A stretch of 64,000 bases of DNA from Arcticibacter pallidicorallinus (GCF_003002875.1 NZ_PVTH01000011.1:45813-109812), one strand, 5' to 3'; counted from the stretch's first letter, positions 25,824 to 35,730 are shown. The notes: generated by a model from the letters alone, not told the origin. Numbers and translations: made by a program.

Positions 25824-26768
25824 ATGGAATTTAAGTTAGGAGAATTTGTTCGTTTCGTCGACGAAAGAATGGAAGGATATGTTACCCGCATCATCAGCAA
25901 CGACATGATCGGAGTAACGGGCGAGGATGACTTTGAAATTCCTGTTTTAATTACAAAAGTAACGCGTGTACACGGACACAAATACCCCGGAGCCGCAGAG
26001 CAATACCAGGCAGATACACCTGCCCCTTCGGAAACATTTGAGTCGAAGGGAATTTTCTTAGCGGTGGTGCCTGATCAGAATAAAGCTTCGGTTGTACACT
26101 TCCATCTGGTGAACGACACTTCCTTTCAATTACTGACAACGCTGGTAACGGATAAGGCAGGAATAAGCAAGGGAGAGTTTGCCGGCAGCATACAACCACA
26201 TACTGCGGTGGAAATCTATTCATCGAATTTGTCTGACCTCAGCGTGTGGCCAGGATTCCTCATCCGGGCCTTGTATTTTTCTAAGTCAAATGTCGCAATC
26301 CCTGAGGCTATCCAATATTCCGAAAAGTTTAAAGCGAGAGATTTTGCCGGTGCCAAGAAAAAGGTTGCGCAATTAAATAAAGAAGCCTGGATTTTCCGTA
26401 TCGATGAGGATGACCTGGTTATTGACCCTGAGAAGCTCAAAGAAAGCTTTTTCAAACCGGTGGCTGAAAAGAAAGTCGTCGAAAAACCTTCCGCTCAAAT
26501 AGATCTTCATATTGAGAAGCTCAGAGATGATTATCAGTTTCTGAGCAATACAGAAATTCTGAAGATCCAGATGGACCATTATAAAAAAGCCCTCGATGCA
26601 GCGATTGTGCATAAGCTCCCTTCTATCACCTTCATTCATGGGATAGGAAACGGCACGCTAAAACAAGAGATACATAAGACACTTGGCCGAAATAACCATG
26701 TGAAAACATTTTTAGATGCCCGTAAAGAAAAATTCGGTTATGGCGCTACCGAAGTTATTTTAAAATAA
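25824..26768 (+). CDS. DUF2027/Smr-domain protein
   Basis: 314 aa. The N-terminal 60 residues form a beta-rich SH3-like segment (GEFVRFVDERMEGYVTRI in fragments GEFVRFVDE and GYVTRI), the middle matches the Bacteroidota DUF2027 region, and residues 225-314 are a C-terminal Smr domain as in MutS2. The Smr motifs are slightly altered: IDLHI (226-230) in place of LDLHG/LDLRG, while HGIGNGTLK (272-280) is intact. Smr domains bind or nick branched DNA or mRNA; the missing Gly in the first motif makes nuclease activity uncertain. The start at 25824 is preferred over an upstream alternative because it follows the TAAGTTTG element (25792-25799) at a suitable distance. Confidence 0.85.
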   Translation: MEFKLGEFVRFVDERMEGYVTRIISNDMIGVTGEDDFEIPVLITKVTRVHGHKYPGAAEQYQADTPAPSETFESKGIFLAVVPDQNKASVVHFHLVNDTSFQLLTTLVTDKAGISKGEFAGSIQPHTAVEIYSSNLSDLSVWPGFLIRALYFSKSNVAIPEAIQYSEKFKARDFAGAKKKVAQLNKEAWIFRIDEDDLVIDPEKLKESFFKPVAEKKVVEKPSAQIDLHIEKLRDDYQFLSNTEILKIQMDHYKKALDAAIVHKLPSITFIHGIGNGTLKQEIHKTLGRNNHVKTFLDARKEKFGYGATEVILK

Positions 26769-26782
26769 TTTAACCTCCTATC

Positions 26783-27835
26783 ATGTCCCAGTTTGAGACC
26801 AGAGCAGACGTACCTTCCAAGAAAAAGTTCTTTTACCCTATTCACGATCCACTACGGGAGTACTTAGTTAAATATAACAGGGAGGTTAAGCTCCATGTGC
26901 AGTATTCCGACCTGCTTCGTTTCCAGTTCAGCACTCCCCTGCTCGATAAAGCAGGTAATGATACGCTGTGGCAAACGGTGTATTATGATCAGTCTGAGAT
27001 GAATGAACTGTTCCCCAATCTTAAATACATCTATGCGCTGATGAACGCGGATGGCGATATGCAGGTAATGGAACATCTTCACATCGCACAGATCGATTAT
27101 TGTACGTTCGGAAATTCAAAACCTTTCCGGATTAGAGTAATGAACAAGTTCAACGATAACTACGATTACTTCTATGTGAAGGTGGCGGATGCCTCTAGGG
27201 TGTATGGAATTGAGCTGGAACACATCCTCTCGCCAAACCGAATCTCTTATTTGACCGATGACAACACCCTGATAGAGGAGCATATCTCCGGACTGCCTGG
27301 AGACATGTTCATTCAACAGCGTACCAATACCTCAAAGTTCAATCAGATCCGTATCTGCAAGGAGTTTGTAAAGTTCAATGAACGTTGCTTTATTCGCTTG
27401 CTGGGAGATATGCGGTCTTATAATTATGTAGTTCACATTACGCCGGACATTGAAGGTAACCAATACCGAATAAGAGCAATAGATTTTGACCAGCAGTCAT
27501 ATGAAGGCAGGAGAAATTTCTACCTGCCGCATTATTTTAAGGAAAATAACAAACTCGTTCAGCTGGGGATACAGCACATGGATAAAATGACCATGAGGCA
27601 GTATCAGGAAGAAGAAAGAAGTTTGATCTACAACCGGATGAAACTTGTGCATTACCGACTCAATGATATTCTGCAGGTGATGAAAAAACATGAGATAGCA
27701 CCCAGCGAAAAGGTAGCACAACTCGGAGAAGAATTATGGGCTTACCATAAGAAAGGAGCATTCAAAAAATGCCGTACAATGGGCGAGTTAGTAGAGGAAC
27801 AGCTGCTGGTATTCTTTGAGAAGAAGCAAATATGA
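26783..27835 (+). CDS. Conserved hypothetical protein, 350 aa
   Basis: I do not recognise a named family. The protein is soluble, without signal peptide or membrane segment, rich in Tyr, Asp and Arg, and ends with a helical region (about 260-350). No Walker, kinase or metal motif is evident. It starts 14 bases after the Smr gene, so the two are one operon and may act together. A gap of 234 bases follows with no clear terminator near its stop. The even codon use and full length argue for a real, conserved gene; Bacteroidota restriction is my guess from the lack of any familiar motif. Confidence 0.7.
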   Translation: MSQFETRADVPSKKKFFYPIHDPLREYLVKYNREVKLHVQYSDLLRFQFSTPLLDKAGNDTLWQTVYYDQSEMNELFPNLKYIYALMNADGDMQVMEHLHIAQIDYCTFGNSKPFRIRVMNKFNDNYDYFYVKVADASRVYGIELEHILSPNRISYLTDDNTLIEEHISGLPGDMFIQQRTNTSKFNQIRICKEFVKFNERCFIRLLGDMRSYNYVVHITPDIEGNQYRIRAIDFDQQSYEGRRNFYLPHYFKENNKLVQLGIQHMDKMTMRQYQEEERSLIYNRMKLVHYRLNDILQVMKKHEIAPSEKVAQLGEELWAYHKKGAFKKCRTMGELVEEQLLVFFEKKQI

Positions 27836-28023
27836 CCATAATCACGCTTTTTTAGTCGAATATGTCTAAAATCACAATGCTATATATTCTAGTTTAAGTC
27901 AAAAAACTGTTACACCTTGATGGTTTAAAACCTATTAATTGCAGGATTTTCAAGGCAGGTTCGGCATCCTTGAATTTTGGTTAAAAGTGCATTGAGAGGG
28001 TGAAAAAACAACCTTTTGCCCCC

Positions 28024-28031
28024 TATATTTG
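28024..28031 (+). promoter_or_regulatory. -7 element of the NTF2-like gene, with a leader inverted repeat
   Basis: TATATTTG matches the -7 consensus, 38 bases before the ATG at 28070. Just after it an 8-bp inverted repeat (TTGTTCTT ... AAGAACAA, about 28029-28053) lies in the expected leader or start region; it may be an operator or a leader hairpin. Confidence 0.45.
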
Positions 28032-28069
28032 TTCTTATAATATACAAAGAACAACTAATCTAAATTGTT

Positions 28070-28495
28070 ATGAAAGCTATAAAATTTACACTCGCCGCAC
28101 TTTTAATTTCTATAATTATCACTTCTGTTGGTTACGCAAAAGTTGACAAAGGTTACCTGACAATGGACTACGCAATAAAGACTTATGTTGAGGCTGTGTC
28201 CTTTGGAAAGGTGAAAGGAATAGAGGAGATTCTGGACAATAATGTAAAGTTCACTCTTGCACAGGGAAACAAGGTAATTAACTACAACAAAATGGAGTTA
28301 ATCAATTCTCTTAAAATCTCTGAAAACATCAATCAGAACTGCAAAACTGATTATTCGATCATTGAAAAAGGAGATGCTCAAACTATTGTTAAAGTGACAA
28401 TGGATTATGAAAACTTTTCTAAGATCAACTATGTGACTATCTCTAATACAGATCAGGGATGGAAGATCACTAACGTATCAAGCGTTTACAAATAA
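28070..28495 (+). CDS. Secreted NTF2-like (lumazine-binding/SnoaL-type) protein
   Basis: 141 aa with a Sec signal peptide (1-23, ending VGYA). The mature 118-residue domain has the pattern of NTF2-like folds of the putative lumazine-binding type: an N-terminal helix pair (AIKTYVEAVSFGKVKGIEEIL region, fragments AIKTYVEAV and GIEEILDNNVKF) and a closing strand WKITNVSSVYK, very typical of this group. Such secreted domains bind small ligands or act as assembly scaffolds; no catalytic residues can be named. It is a single gene with its own promoter element and a strong terminator 18 bases after the stop. Confidence 0.75.
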   Translation: MKAIKFTLAALLISIIITSVGYAKVDKGYLTMDYAIKTYVEAVSFGKVKGIEEILDNNVKFTLAQGNKVINYNKMELINSLKISENINQNCKTDYSIIEKGDAQTIVKVTMDYENFSKINYVTISNTDQGWKITNVSSVYK

Positions 28496-28513
28496 GGGAA
28501 CAGCTTGTTGAGT

Positions 28514-28553
28514 AAAAAGGGGGTTAGCTCATTATTGAGTTAACCCCCTTTTT
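28514..28553. terminator. Terminator after the NTF2-like gene (also serves parE side)
   Basis: 18-base arms pair with one mismatch (AAAAAGGGGGTTAGCTCA against the right arm), closing on a short loop and ending in a T-run on the plus strand and an A-run that serves as a U-tract on the minus strand. It lies between two convergent genes. Confidence 0.9.
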
Positions 28554-28611
28554 GTTTAGACACATTTGCAAGCAGAATAATACCTGACCACGATTCTATT
28601 GTCGTTTTTGC

Positions 28612-30495
28612 CTAGGCTGCAGACTCTTCGGTTGCCGTTTCCTCTGGGGGCAACAAAAGCTTATCATCTTTCTCCACCCTGAGGTTGGCGACGATGTGTT
28701 GCTGGCGTGAAGGCGTGTTTTTACCCATGAAATATTGCAACAGAGACTGGTTATTGGAATCTCTGAGGATAACCGGATCCAGTCGCATATCCTTACCTAT
28801 GAAGAGACCGAATTCATCAGGAGATATTTCTCCGAGACCCTTAAAGCGCGTTATTTCAGGCTTACTTCCCAATTTGGCGATGGCGTTTCTGCGTTCCTCA
28901 TCGCTGTAACAGTAGATAGTTTCCTTTTTGTTCCTTACACGGAACAAGGGAGTTTGCAGAATAAACACGTGCCCAGCTTTGACCAGATCCGGAAAGAACT
29001 GAATAAAGAACGTCATGATCAGTAATCTGATGTGCATCCCGTCGACATCGGCATCAGTGGCGATGACGATATTATTGTATCGCAGTCCTTCCAGACCGTC
29101 TTCAATATTGAGTGCATGTTGCAGGAGGTTGAACTCTTCATTCTCGTATACGATCTTTTTAGTAAGACCGAAGCAGTTGAGCGGTTTTCCTTTGAGTGAG
29201 AAAACACCCTGTGTCATTACGTCGCGCGACTTGGTAATCGAACCACTCGCGGAATCACCCTCTGTTATAAAAAGTGTAGTTTCCTGCTTACGCTCGTGAT
29301 TGTCGTCAAAGTGGAGCTTACAATCGCGCAGTTTCCGATTATGTAGTGAGGCTTTTTTAGCGCGTTCGTTGGCAAGCTTCTTAATCCCGGCAATGTCTTT
29401 ACGCTCGCGTTCTGATTGGAGAATACGCTTCAGCATCGCATCAGCCACCTGGGGATATTTGTGCAAATAGTCATCCAGGCTTTTTTTAACGAAGTCATTG
29501 ACAAAGCCTCTGACAGTAGGACCATCGGGGCCGACATTCAGAGATCCCAGCTTCGTTTTGGTCTGGGATTCAAAGACGGGCTCCTGAACCCGGATTGAAA
29601 CGGCGGCAACAATGGACGCCCTGACATCGGAAGCTTCAAACTCTTTCTTGAAAAATTCCCTGATCGTTTTCACTACAGCCTCGCGGAAAGCAGCCTGATG
29701 AGTACCACCCTGCGTTGTGTTCTGACCGTTAACGAATGAGTAATACTCCTCCCCATATTGCTGGGCGTGGGTCATCGCAACCTCTATATCCTCCCCTTTC
29801 AGGTGAATGATCGGGTAGCGAATCGTTTCGGCGTCGGTGTTCTTAACCAGGAGGTCATGCAGTCCGCGCTCTGAGAAGTATTTCTTACCGTTGAAATTGA
29901 TCACCAGACCGGCATTCAGAAACACGTAGTTCCAGATCATGTTCTCGATAAACTCGGGAATGAAGCGATAATTTCTGAATATGGTATTGTCGGGATGAAA
30001 CGTAATAGCTGTTCCATTTCGTTGAGTAGTTTCCTTCTCTGCCTCGTCCCGAACGATAGCTCCCTGGCTGAATTCAGCAATTTTGGTACGTCCGTCGCGG
30101 TAAGACTGCACGATAAATGTTGATGACAAGGCATTAACCGCTTTTGTACCCACACCGTTCAAACCCACTGACTTTTGAAAAGCCCTGGAGTCATACTTTC
30201 CACCCGTATTGATCTTAGATACACAGTCGATCACCTTTCCGAGCGGGATACCCCTGCCATAATCGCGTACAGAGACCTTGTGTTCGGATATGTTCACATC
30301 GATGGTACGGCCAGCACCCATCACAAACTCATCTATGGAGTTATCGATGATTTCCTTTAGTAGTACATAAATTCCGTCGTCATAAGCAGATCCATCTCCC
30401 AACTTCCCGATATACATCCCCGGCCTCAGACGAATATGCTCTTTCCAGTCGAGGGACTTTATACTATCTTCACTATACGTATTTGTTTCCGCCAT
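28612..30495 (-). CDS. parE: DNA topoisomerase IV subunit B
   Basis: 627-aa ATPase subunit of a type IIA topoisomerase. The GHKL ATP site has E48 and N52 ([10 protein letters not shown]), DYGRGIP (78-84) and [14 protein letters not shown] (111-124). The Toprim domain has EGDSASGS (412-419) and the acidic DADVDG (481-486), which bind Mg2+ at the cleavage site. Length and the absence of a GyrB-type insert fit ParE. It pairs with ParC at 4416-7151. The extreme C-terminus is Glu/Ala-rich. The gene is monocistronic with a 245-base gap upstream. Confidence 0.93.
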   Translation of the reverse strand: MAETNTYSEDSIKSLDWKEHIRLRPGMYIGKLGDGSAYDDGIYVLLKEIIDNSIDEFVMGAGRTIDVNISEHKVSVRDYGRGIPLGKVIDCVSKINTGGKYDSRAFQKSVGLNGVGTKAVNALSSTFIVQSYRDGRTKIAEFSQGAIVRDEAEKETTQRNGTAITFHPDNTIFRNYRFIPEFIENMIWNYVFLNAGLVINFNGKKYFSERGLHDLLVKNTDAETIRYPIIHLKGEDIEVAMTHAQQYGEEYYSFVNGQNTTQGGTHQAAFREAVVKTIREFFKKEFEASDVRASIVAAVSIRVQEPVFESQTKTKLGSLNVGPDGPTVRGFVNDFVKKSLDDYLHKYPQVADAMLKRILQSERERKDIAGIKKLANERAKKASLHNRKLRDCKLHFDDNHERKQETTLFITEGDSASGSITKSRDVMTQGVFSLKGKPLNCFGLTKKIVYENEEFNLLQHALNIEDGLEGLRYNNIVIATDADVDGMHIRLLIMTFFIQFFPDLVKAGHVFILQTPLFRVRNKKETIYCYSDEERRNAIAKLGSKPEITRFKGLGEISPDEFGLFIGKDMRLDPVILRDSNNQSLLQYFMGKNTPSRQQHIVANLRVEKDDKLLLPPEETATEESAA

Positions 30496-30740
30496 AATAT
30501 TTTCCAGTATTTGTTTTACAAAAATAATAATATTCAGTCCGTTTAACTACCGACTTGTCCTTTTCATTATACACCTGAACATTCTATGAGCATTTCAGGA
30601 CAGAAGCGTCTACAAAAGGTTACAGTATTTAAAGCATGATGAACGGGAATTCATCGGATTCACTTCTTTTGAACTTAATAAAGCAGTTTCGGCGGGTTTG
30701 GTACAGTATTGGTGTTCTATCTGGTATAACATTGAAACAT

Positions 30741-30932
30741 ATGGTTGTTGTAAATAAATTAAAAATTCCGAGAGAAGATCAGGCAGACGAGAATGTGAAG
30801 GATGAACTATCATGGGAAAACCCTTCCAATCCGGAAAATGCTTCTGATAATCGCGACGTCGAACAACTGCAAAGGCAGAAGAAAGAAGCCGAATTGAGAA
30901 AAAATAATTTATCTGATAACGAACAAGACTAA
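30741..30932 (+). CDS. Small acidic hydrophilic protein, 63 aa
   Basis: ATG at 30741 gives a 63-aa protein beginning MVVVNKLKIPRED and ending in a charged, Asn/Asp/Glu/Lys-rich tail (RKNNLSDNEQD). The longer frame upstream to 30636 would add an unlikely hydrophobic-basic leader, so the internal ATG is favoured. It looks intrinsically disordered. It is followed after 27 bases by another tiny gene and then a terminator, which supports a real two-gene transcript. I do not recognise the family; small proteins of this type are common and unnamed in Pedobacter-like genomes. Confidence 0.5.
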   Translation: MVVVNKLKIPREDQADENVKDELSWENPSNPENASDNRDVEQLQRQKKEAELRKNNLSDNEQD

Positions 30933-30959
30933 TTTACCCTTTACCTTAATCTGAACAAC

Positions 30960-31115
30960 ATGAAAACTACGAAAACAGCCCAAATCATAAAATTAAGAAG
31001 AAACGAAGAAAACGGATCGACATCTACCCGCAATGAGTCGGCGGTATTAGGTAAGATAAAAGACCGATTCATTAAAACGATGATCCCTTACTCTCAATGC
31101 TTTCTTATAGCATAG
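30960..31115 (+). CDS. Small basic protein, 51 aa
   Basis: ATG at 30960, stop TAG at 31113-31115. The 51-aa product begins MKTTKTAQIIKLRRNEENG and is basic in its N-terminal half, with a hydrophobic end (SQCFLIA). It starts 27 bases after the stop of the preceding small acidic protein gene and ends 53 bases before a strong terminator. The pairing of one acidic and one basic short protein in a terminated unit is the main evidence; the coding status is plausible but unproven. Confidence 0.4.
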   Translation: MKTTKTAQIIKLRRNEENGSTSTRNESAVLGKIKDRFIKTMIPYSQCFLIA

Positions 31116-31167
31116 ATAAAGACACTAAGAATTTACAAATCGTTCTTTTTCCCTCAGTTAAACAACG

Positions 31168-31203
31168 AGAAAGTCCTGCGAAGCGGGACTTTCGCTTTTT
31201 TGG
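31168..31203 (+). terminator. Terminator of the two small genes
   Basis: 8-bp stem (GAAAGTCC 31169-31176 with 31186-31193) and a GC loop, followed by GCTTTTTT. It separates the small genes from ruvB. Confidence 0.88.
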
Positions 31204-31274
31204 GCTGTTATTAGTCGTCACACAGGTTACCAATAAACTTAGCACATTGATAATGAATTTTGTAATTTAGCGGC

Positions 31275-32300
31275 ATGCTGAATGAGAATTTAGATCCGGA
31301 CGCAGAACGGCTCTCTTCCATAGATCGTGATATTGAAAAAGTGCTCAGGCCTCAGGCTTTCGAGGACTTCACCGGGCAGTTTAAGATTCTGGAGAACCTT
31401 CGGATATTTGTGCAGGCAGCTAAGCTACGTGGCGAATCGCTTGACCACGTTCTGCTTCATGGCCCCCCGGGACTAGGTAAAACAACCCTATCTAACATCA
31501 TCGCAAACGAAATGGGCGTGAACATAAAAATCACTTCAGGCCCTGTGTTGGATAAACCGGGAGATCTCGCGGGTTTGCTTACGAACCTGGAGGAAGGTGA
31601 TATTCTGTTTATCGACGAGATACACCGTTTGAGTCCGCTTGTAGAAGAATACCTGTATTCGGCGATGGAGGACTTCAAGATCGATATCATGCTGGAATCG
31701 GGTCCTAATGCAAGATCCGTTCAGTTATCCTTAAATCCCTTCACACTTGTTGGAGCGACAACACGGTCAGGACTTCTTACCGCTCCGTTGAGAGCGCGAT
31801 TTGGCATCAATTCTCGTCTGGAATATTATGATGCAAAGCTCTTAACCACCATTGTGCTTCGTAGTTCTTCCATTTTAAAGACGCCGATCAGCGATGAGGG
31901 TGCTTACGAAATAGCCAGAAGGAGCCGCGGAACGCCCCGTATTGCCAATGCGCTGCTACGCCGTACACGAGATTTTGCGCAGATAAAGGGCGACGGTACA
32001 ATTGATACGGAAATCGCGAAGTATGCGCTGAACGCGCTGAACGTCGACAGTCATGGACTTGACGAAATGGACAATAAGATTCTGGTAACCATTATCGATA
32101 AGTTTAAGGGCGGACCTGTGGGCCTTAAAACGATAGCAACAGCTGTAGGCGAAGACGAAGGAACCATAGAGGAAGTATATGAGCCTTTCCTGATACAAGA
32201 AGGTTTCCTTATGCGAACCTCCAGGGGACGGGAAGTTACAGAGTTGGCATACAAACATTTAGGACGACTGAGACCTGGCAATGCGCAAACATTGTTCTGA
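31275..32300 (+). CDS. ruvB: Holliday junction branch migration helicase RuvB
   Basis: 341-aa AAA+ motor that drives branch migration with RuvA. Walker A is GPPGLGKT (63-70), Walker [11 protein letters not shown] with D114-E115, sensor I region [11 protein letters not shown] and the family's arginine-finger area [12 protein letters not shown]. The winged-helix C-terminus ends in [13 protein letters not shown]. Length is standard. The gene is preceded by a terminator and an AT-rich promoter region and is followed after 93 bases by prfC. No ruvA or ruvC is in the window, which is normal for Bacteroidota, where the ruv genes are dispersed. Confidence 0.97.
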   Translation: MLNENLDPDAERLSSIDRDIEKVLRPQAFEDFTGQFKILENLRIFVQAAKLRGESLDHVLLHGPPGLGKTTLSNIIANEMGVNIKITSGPVLDKPGDLAGLLTNLEEGDILFIDEIHRLSPLVEEYLYSAMEDFKIDIMLESGPNARSVQLSLNPFTLVGATTRSGLLTAPLRARFGINSRLEYYDAKLLTTIVLRSSSILKTPISDEGAYEIARRSRGTPRIANALLRRTRDFAQIKGDGTIDTEIAKYALNALNVDSHGLDEMDNKILVTIIDKFKGGPVGLKTIATAVGEDEGTIEEVYEPFLIQEGFLMRTSRGREVTELAYKHLGRLRPGNAQTLF

Positions 32301-32336
32301 GCTGACGCCAGTATCCTATCTTACAATTTTAAATGG

Positions 32337-32344
32337 TACATTTG
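32337..32344 (+). promoter_or_regulatory. -7 promoter element of prfC
   Basis: TACATTTG, a match to TAnnTTTG, lies 50 bases before the prfC ATG and downstream of the ruvB stop, so prfC probably has its own promoter. No good -33 TTTG is seen. Confidence 0.4.
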
Positions 32345-32393
32345 CAGCCATTAATTTTTATAACGTTACAGCCCCAGCGCTTTCTTTGAAACA

Positions 32394-33980
32394 ATGAGTG
32401 TCCATCCAGAAATAGAAAAAAGAAAAACCTTCGCCATTATCAGTCACCCCGATGCGGGTAAAACCACACTGACAGAAAAATTCCTTTTGTTTGGTGGCGC
32501 CATAAACACCGCTGGTGCAGTTAAACGCAATAAGGCTAATCAAAACACGACATCCGATTTCATGGAAATTGAGAAGCAGAGAGGCATCTCTGTTGCCACC
32601 TCTGTGATGGGATTTGAGTATAAGGGGAAACGTATCAATATTCTGGATACTCCGGGTCACAAGGATTTTGCTGAGGATACGTATCGCACCTTATCTGCTG
32701 TTGACAGCGTTATTCTGGTTGTTGACAGTGTAAAGGGGGTCGAGGAACAGACTGAAAAGCTGATGGAAGTTTGCCGTATGCGTAACACTCCGGTGATCAT
32801 CTTCATTAACAAAATGGACCGTGAAGGTAAGGATGCATTCGATCTTCTGGATGAACTGGAAACCAAATTAACGATCAGCGTTTGCCCACAGTCATGGCCT
32901 ATTGGGCAGGGTCATACTTTTAAGGGTGTTTACAATATTTACGGTAACCAGCTCAACTTATTTGAGTCTGACAAATCTAAGGTTACTGAACCCGTTATAC
33001 AGGTGAAAGACCTGCACGACCCTTTGCTATCGGAATATCTTGCCAGCAAACACCTCGACAAGCTTAAAGGCGATCTGGAGCTTACCGAGGGGATCTACGG
33101 ACCACTTGACAAGGAGATGTATCAAGAAGGATTGCTGGCACCTGTGTTTTTTGGCAGTGCTATCAACAACTTCGGGATACGCGAGCTGCTTGATACGTTT
33201 ATTGACATTGCACCGAGTCCGGCGAGCCGCGAAGCAGAGCAGCGGATGGTTTATGCTGAAGAGAAAAACTTTACGGGCTTCGTATTTAAGATTCACGCCA
33301 ACCTCGACCCTAAACATCGCGACAGAATTGCGTTCTTAAGGATCTGCTCGGGGAAGTTTGAACGAAATAAGTTTTACATCAACACCCGCCTGAGTAAGAA
33401 GCTGAAGTTTTCGAACCCAATGGACTTCATGGCAAATGATAAGACGCTGGTAGAAGAAGCATGGCCAGGCGACGTTGTAGGCTTGTATGACAGCGGTAAC
33501 TTCAAGATTGGTGATACACTGACAGAAGGTGAAGAGCTACAATTCAAGGGCATTCCGAGCTTCTCTCCTGAAATATTTAAGGAGGTGGAGAACAGAGATC
33601 CCCTAAAATCAAAGCAACTTGAAAAAGGCATACAACAGCTTACCGAAGAAGGCGTGGCACAGCTTTTCGTACAACAGCCCGGCAATCGTAAGATCATTGG
33701 CGCAGTAGGCGCTCTGCAGTTTGAAGTAATCAGTTTCAGACTGGAACATGAATATGGAGCCAAGTGTGCGTTTAGACCACTGTCCTTCTCCCGCTCCAGC
33801 TGGATCACTGCTAAGGATAAGAAAACGTTACAGGAAATCATGCAGAGACGGTCTTCTCATATCGGGTTTGACAAAGACGGCAATCCGGTATTTTTAGCGG
33901 ATAATGACTGGGCGATCAACCTGGCGAAACGCGACTTTCCGGATGTAGAATTTCATACTACGTCAGAATTTAAACGATAA
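32394..33980 (+). CDS. prfC: Peptide chain release factor 3
   Basis: 528-aa translational GTPase that removes RF1/RF2 from the ribosome after termination. G1 is HPDAGKTT (18-25), the switch I region contains the [10 protein letters not shown] block, G3 is DTPGHKDF and G4 NKMDRE. RF3 is distinguished from EF-G by its length and by the C-terminal domain containing the [11 protein letters not shown] and [14 protein letters not shown] blocks. It stands alone between ruvB and a small secreted protein gene. No second release-factor gene is nearby. Confidence 0.96.
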   Translation: MSVHPEIEKRKTFAIISHPDAGKTTLTEKFLLFGGAINTAGAVKRNKANQNTTSDFMEIEKQRGISVATSVMGFEYKGKRINILDTPGHKDFAEDTYRTLSAVDSVILVVDSVKGVEEQTEKLMEVCRMRNTPVIIFINKMDREGKDAFDLLDELETKLTISVCPQSWPIGQGHTFKGVYNIYGNQLNLFESDKSKVTEPVIQVKDLHDPLLSEYLASKHLDKLKGDLELTEGIYGPLDKEMYQEGLLAPVFFGSAINNFGIRELLDTFIDIAPSPASREAEQRMVYAEEKNFTGFVFKIHANLDPKHRDRIAFLRICSGKFERNKFYINTRLSKKLKFSNPMDFMANDKTLVEEAWPGDVVGLYDSGNFKIGDTLTEGEELQFKGIPSFSPEIFKEVENRDPLKSKQLEKGIQQLTEEGVAQLFVQQPGNRKIIGAVGALQFEVISFRLEHEYGAKCAFRPLSFSRSSWITAKDKKTLQEIMQRRSSHIGFDKDGNPVFLADNDWAINLAKRDFPDVEFHTTSEFKR

Positions 33981-34054
33981 ATGCTTTTTTTGCGTTAGAG
34001 TTTCATATTTTTGCAGCTCAAACAGTTAGCGAATTGACGCGTTTAAGAATAAGT

Positions 34055-34378
34055 ATGAAGCAGACTTTCAGCAAGTTCATAGTCTTGTCTCTATTAATCT
34101 TTGCCGTACTGGAAAAGTCGGACGTGTCTATTATGTCTTTTATTTTAGCAGACCGTACACACGCTTACGAAATGGTTTTGTCTGAGCCGGAAAGAAGTGC
34201 TACTGAAGCTGAAAATACAAAAGAGGCATCTGCTAAAGAGATTTGGGTAACAGATAGTAACAAAAATGCTCTTTCACCTCTTTGCAAAAACTTGTTCAGA
34301 CAACCTGTTATCAGCAGGGACTTTCAACTCATTACTTTCTATCCCTCTATCCCTACTCCCCCTCCTAACCTTTCATAG
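34055..34378 (+). CDS. Small membrane-anchored or secreted hypothetical protein, 107 aa
   Basis: Starting at the ATG at 34055 the protein begins with a basic n-region and a hydrophobic stretch (IVLSLLIFAVLE), consistent with a signal anchor or signal peptide without a good cleavage site. The rest is polar with several Glu/Ala-rich residues and ends in a Pro-rich tail (PSIPTPPPNLS). An upstream TTG at 34034 is less likely. A TATTTTTG -7 element (34006-34013) lies 42 bases before the ATG and supports independent expression. I do not recognise the family; it may be a small envelope protein. Confidence 0.5.
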   Translation: MKQTFSKFIVLSLLIFAVLEKSDVSIMSFILADRTHAYEMVLSEPERSATEAENTKEASAKEIWVTDSNKNALSPLCKNLFRQPVISRDFQLITFYPSIPTPPPNLS

Positions 34379-34467
34379 GTAAGTTCTAAACCTCTACATC
34401 GGGCAATGCATTAAACCGGGTCATAAGGCCTGGATGGTACCACTATATTTTAACTTAACAAACATTT

Positions 34468-34911
34468 ATGACACAGTTCAATTTAAAAAATGGATTATTC
34501 CTAATGGGATTCCTTTGTATATCAGCCAGCGTATCCGCACAAACAAGTTCAGTAACGAATAACGATCTGAAGCAAAACGCAAGGCCTTTGACAAATTCTT
34601 TATCTTATCTGGAACAGTTGCAGCCTATATCATTTGAATACGATAAAAACCAGGCTAACAAACTTAAATTACCCTCAGGACAGCAGTATGGCTTTATTGC
34701 AGAGGACGTACAGAAAGTGCTTCCGGGAATCGTAAAGAGCCAGAAGAAAATGGTTCCTGCAGGCAAAAATGCTTTCAAAACTACCGAAATCAAGGATGTA
34801 GAAATGGAGAGTCTTATCGCTATTCTTGTAGCCTCTGTTAAAGAGCAGCAGGCTGAGATCGAACGCTTGAAAGCAGATCTTCAGTCGCTGAAGTCTATGA
34901 CATCCAAATAA
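34468..34911 (+). CDS. Secreted tail-fibre/peptidase S74 domain protein
   Basis: 147 aa. A signal peptide (about 1-25, ending SVSAQ) is followed by a short region with the pattern of the peptidase S74 intramolecular chaperone: YLEQLQPISFEYD, then YGFIAEDVQKVLPGIV, then a terminal coiled coil (about 110-145, ASVKEQQAEIERLKADL in fragments). In phages S74 cleaves itself from tail spikes; short secreted Bacteroidota versions are common and are thought to be structural. No phage gene is near, so it is not a prophage remnant. It follows the small protein gene after 89 bases. Confidence 0.78.
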   Translation: MTQFNLKNGLFLMGFLCISASVSAQTSSVTNNDLKQNARPLTNSLSYLEQLQPISFEYDKNQANKLKLPSGQQYGFIAEDVQKVLPGIVKSQKKMVPAGKNAFKTTEIKDVEMESLIAILVASVKEQQAEIERLKADLQSLKSMTSK

Positions 34912-34920
34912 CAGCGCTTT

Positions 34921-35700
34921 TTATTTTTTAACCGACTTCTTGTATGCCAATACCGCATTCGAGAGGTCGGTTACAATTTCATTCTGCCCCGCGGCAGATT
35001 TCATGTATTGCTCTTCTTCAGGACTACTCAAAAAACCTACCTCTGTTAATACCGCAGGCATTGCTGCCCTTGCTAATACAGCCAGACTCTTTTCATGAAC
35101 TCCTCTGTCGATTCGACCCGATGATTTATATTCTTTCTGAATCAGGCTCGCAAATTGTATGCTCTGCGTACGGAAAGCATTCTTCATTAGCGAGAGAATG
35201 ATGTAACTCTCCGGATCTTTAGGATCATAACCCGCGTAGTTCTTCTTGTAATCCTTCTCCAGTAAGATCGACGCGTTTTCCCGGAGGGCGATATCTTGCT
35301 CGTCCAGTCTTCCGAAACCGGAAACGAATGTTTCCGTTCCTCTAATGGATGCGCGGTTGCGCTTATTCAGCGGCATAGAGTTACAGTGGATAGAGATAAA
35401 AAGATCTGCCTTTACTTTATTGGCCATTCCTATCCTCTCGTAAAGAGGCAAAAATTTGTCTGTACTCCTGGTCATCACAACCCTTACTCCGTTTGCTTTA
35501 AGCTTAGTACTAAGCTTAAGGGCTATTTGTAATGCGAGGTCTTTTTCTTTGGAACGTTTGCCGAGCGCCCCGCTGTCGTGTGCTCCGTGTCCGGCGTCAA
35601 TGACCACTGTAAATGTTGTAGCCAGACTTTCGGCAGATTCACCAAGTATCAATTGTGGAAGAAGTAAGAGCAGAAAAATTCGGCAGACGGATTTAATCAT
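34921..35700 (-). CDS. N-acetylmuramoyl-L-alanine amidase (AmiC/LytC-type)
   Basis: 259-aa zinc amidase of the amidase_3 family that cleaves the bond between MurNAc and the stem peptide during cell separation or turnover. A signal peptide (1-22) targets it to the periplasm. Zinc ligands are H38 (DAGHG), E52 (SKEKDLAL) and H105 (SIHCNS), and the catalytic Glu is E220 (LTEVGFLSS). An insertion of about 50 residues between H105 and E220 (GTETFVSGFG to KDPESYIILS) is typical of this group. It stops 10 bases from the end of the convergent S74 gene. A TATCTTTG element upstream (35738-35731) is a plausible promoter. Confidence 0.93.
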   Translation of the reverse strand: MIKSVCRIFLLLLLPQLILGESAESLATTFTVVIDAGHGAHDSGALGKRSKEKDLALQIALKLSTKLKANGVRVVMTRSTDKFLPLYERIGMANKVKADLFISIHCNSMPLNKRNRASIRGTETFVSGFGRLDEQDIALRENASILLEKDYKKNYAGYDPKDPESYIILSLMKNAFRTQSIQFASLIQKEYKSSGRIDRGVHEKSLAVLARAAMPAVLTEVGFLSSPEEEQYMKSAAGQNEIVTDLSNAVLAYKKSVKK

Positions 35701-35730
35701 GTGCGATGTAGTTCGTTAATGATAAAGGCG

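Noticed and set aside
34468..34911. S74 domain protein as a prophage remnant
   Set aside because: It has a Sec signal peptide, no phage genes adjoin it, and short secreted S74-like proteins are common in Bacteroidota.
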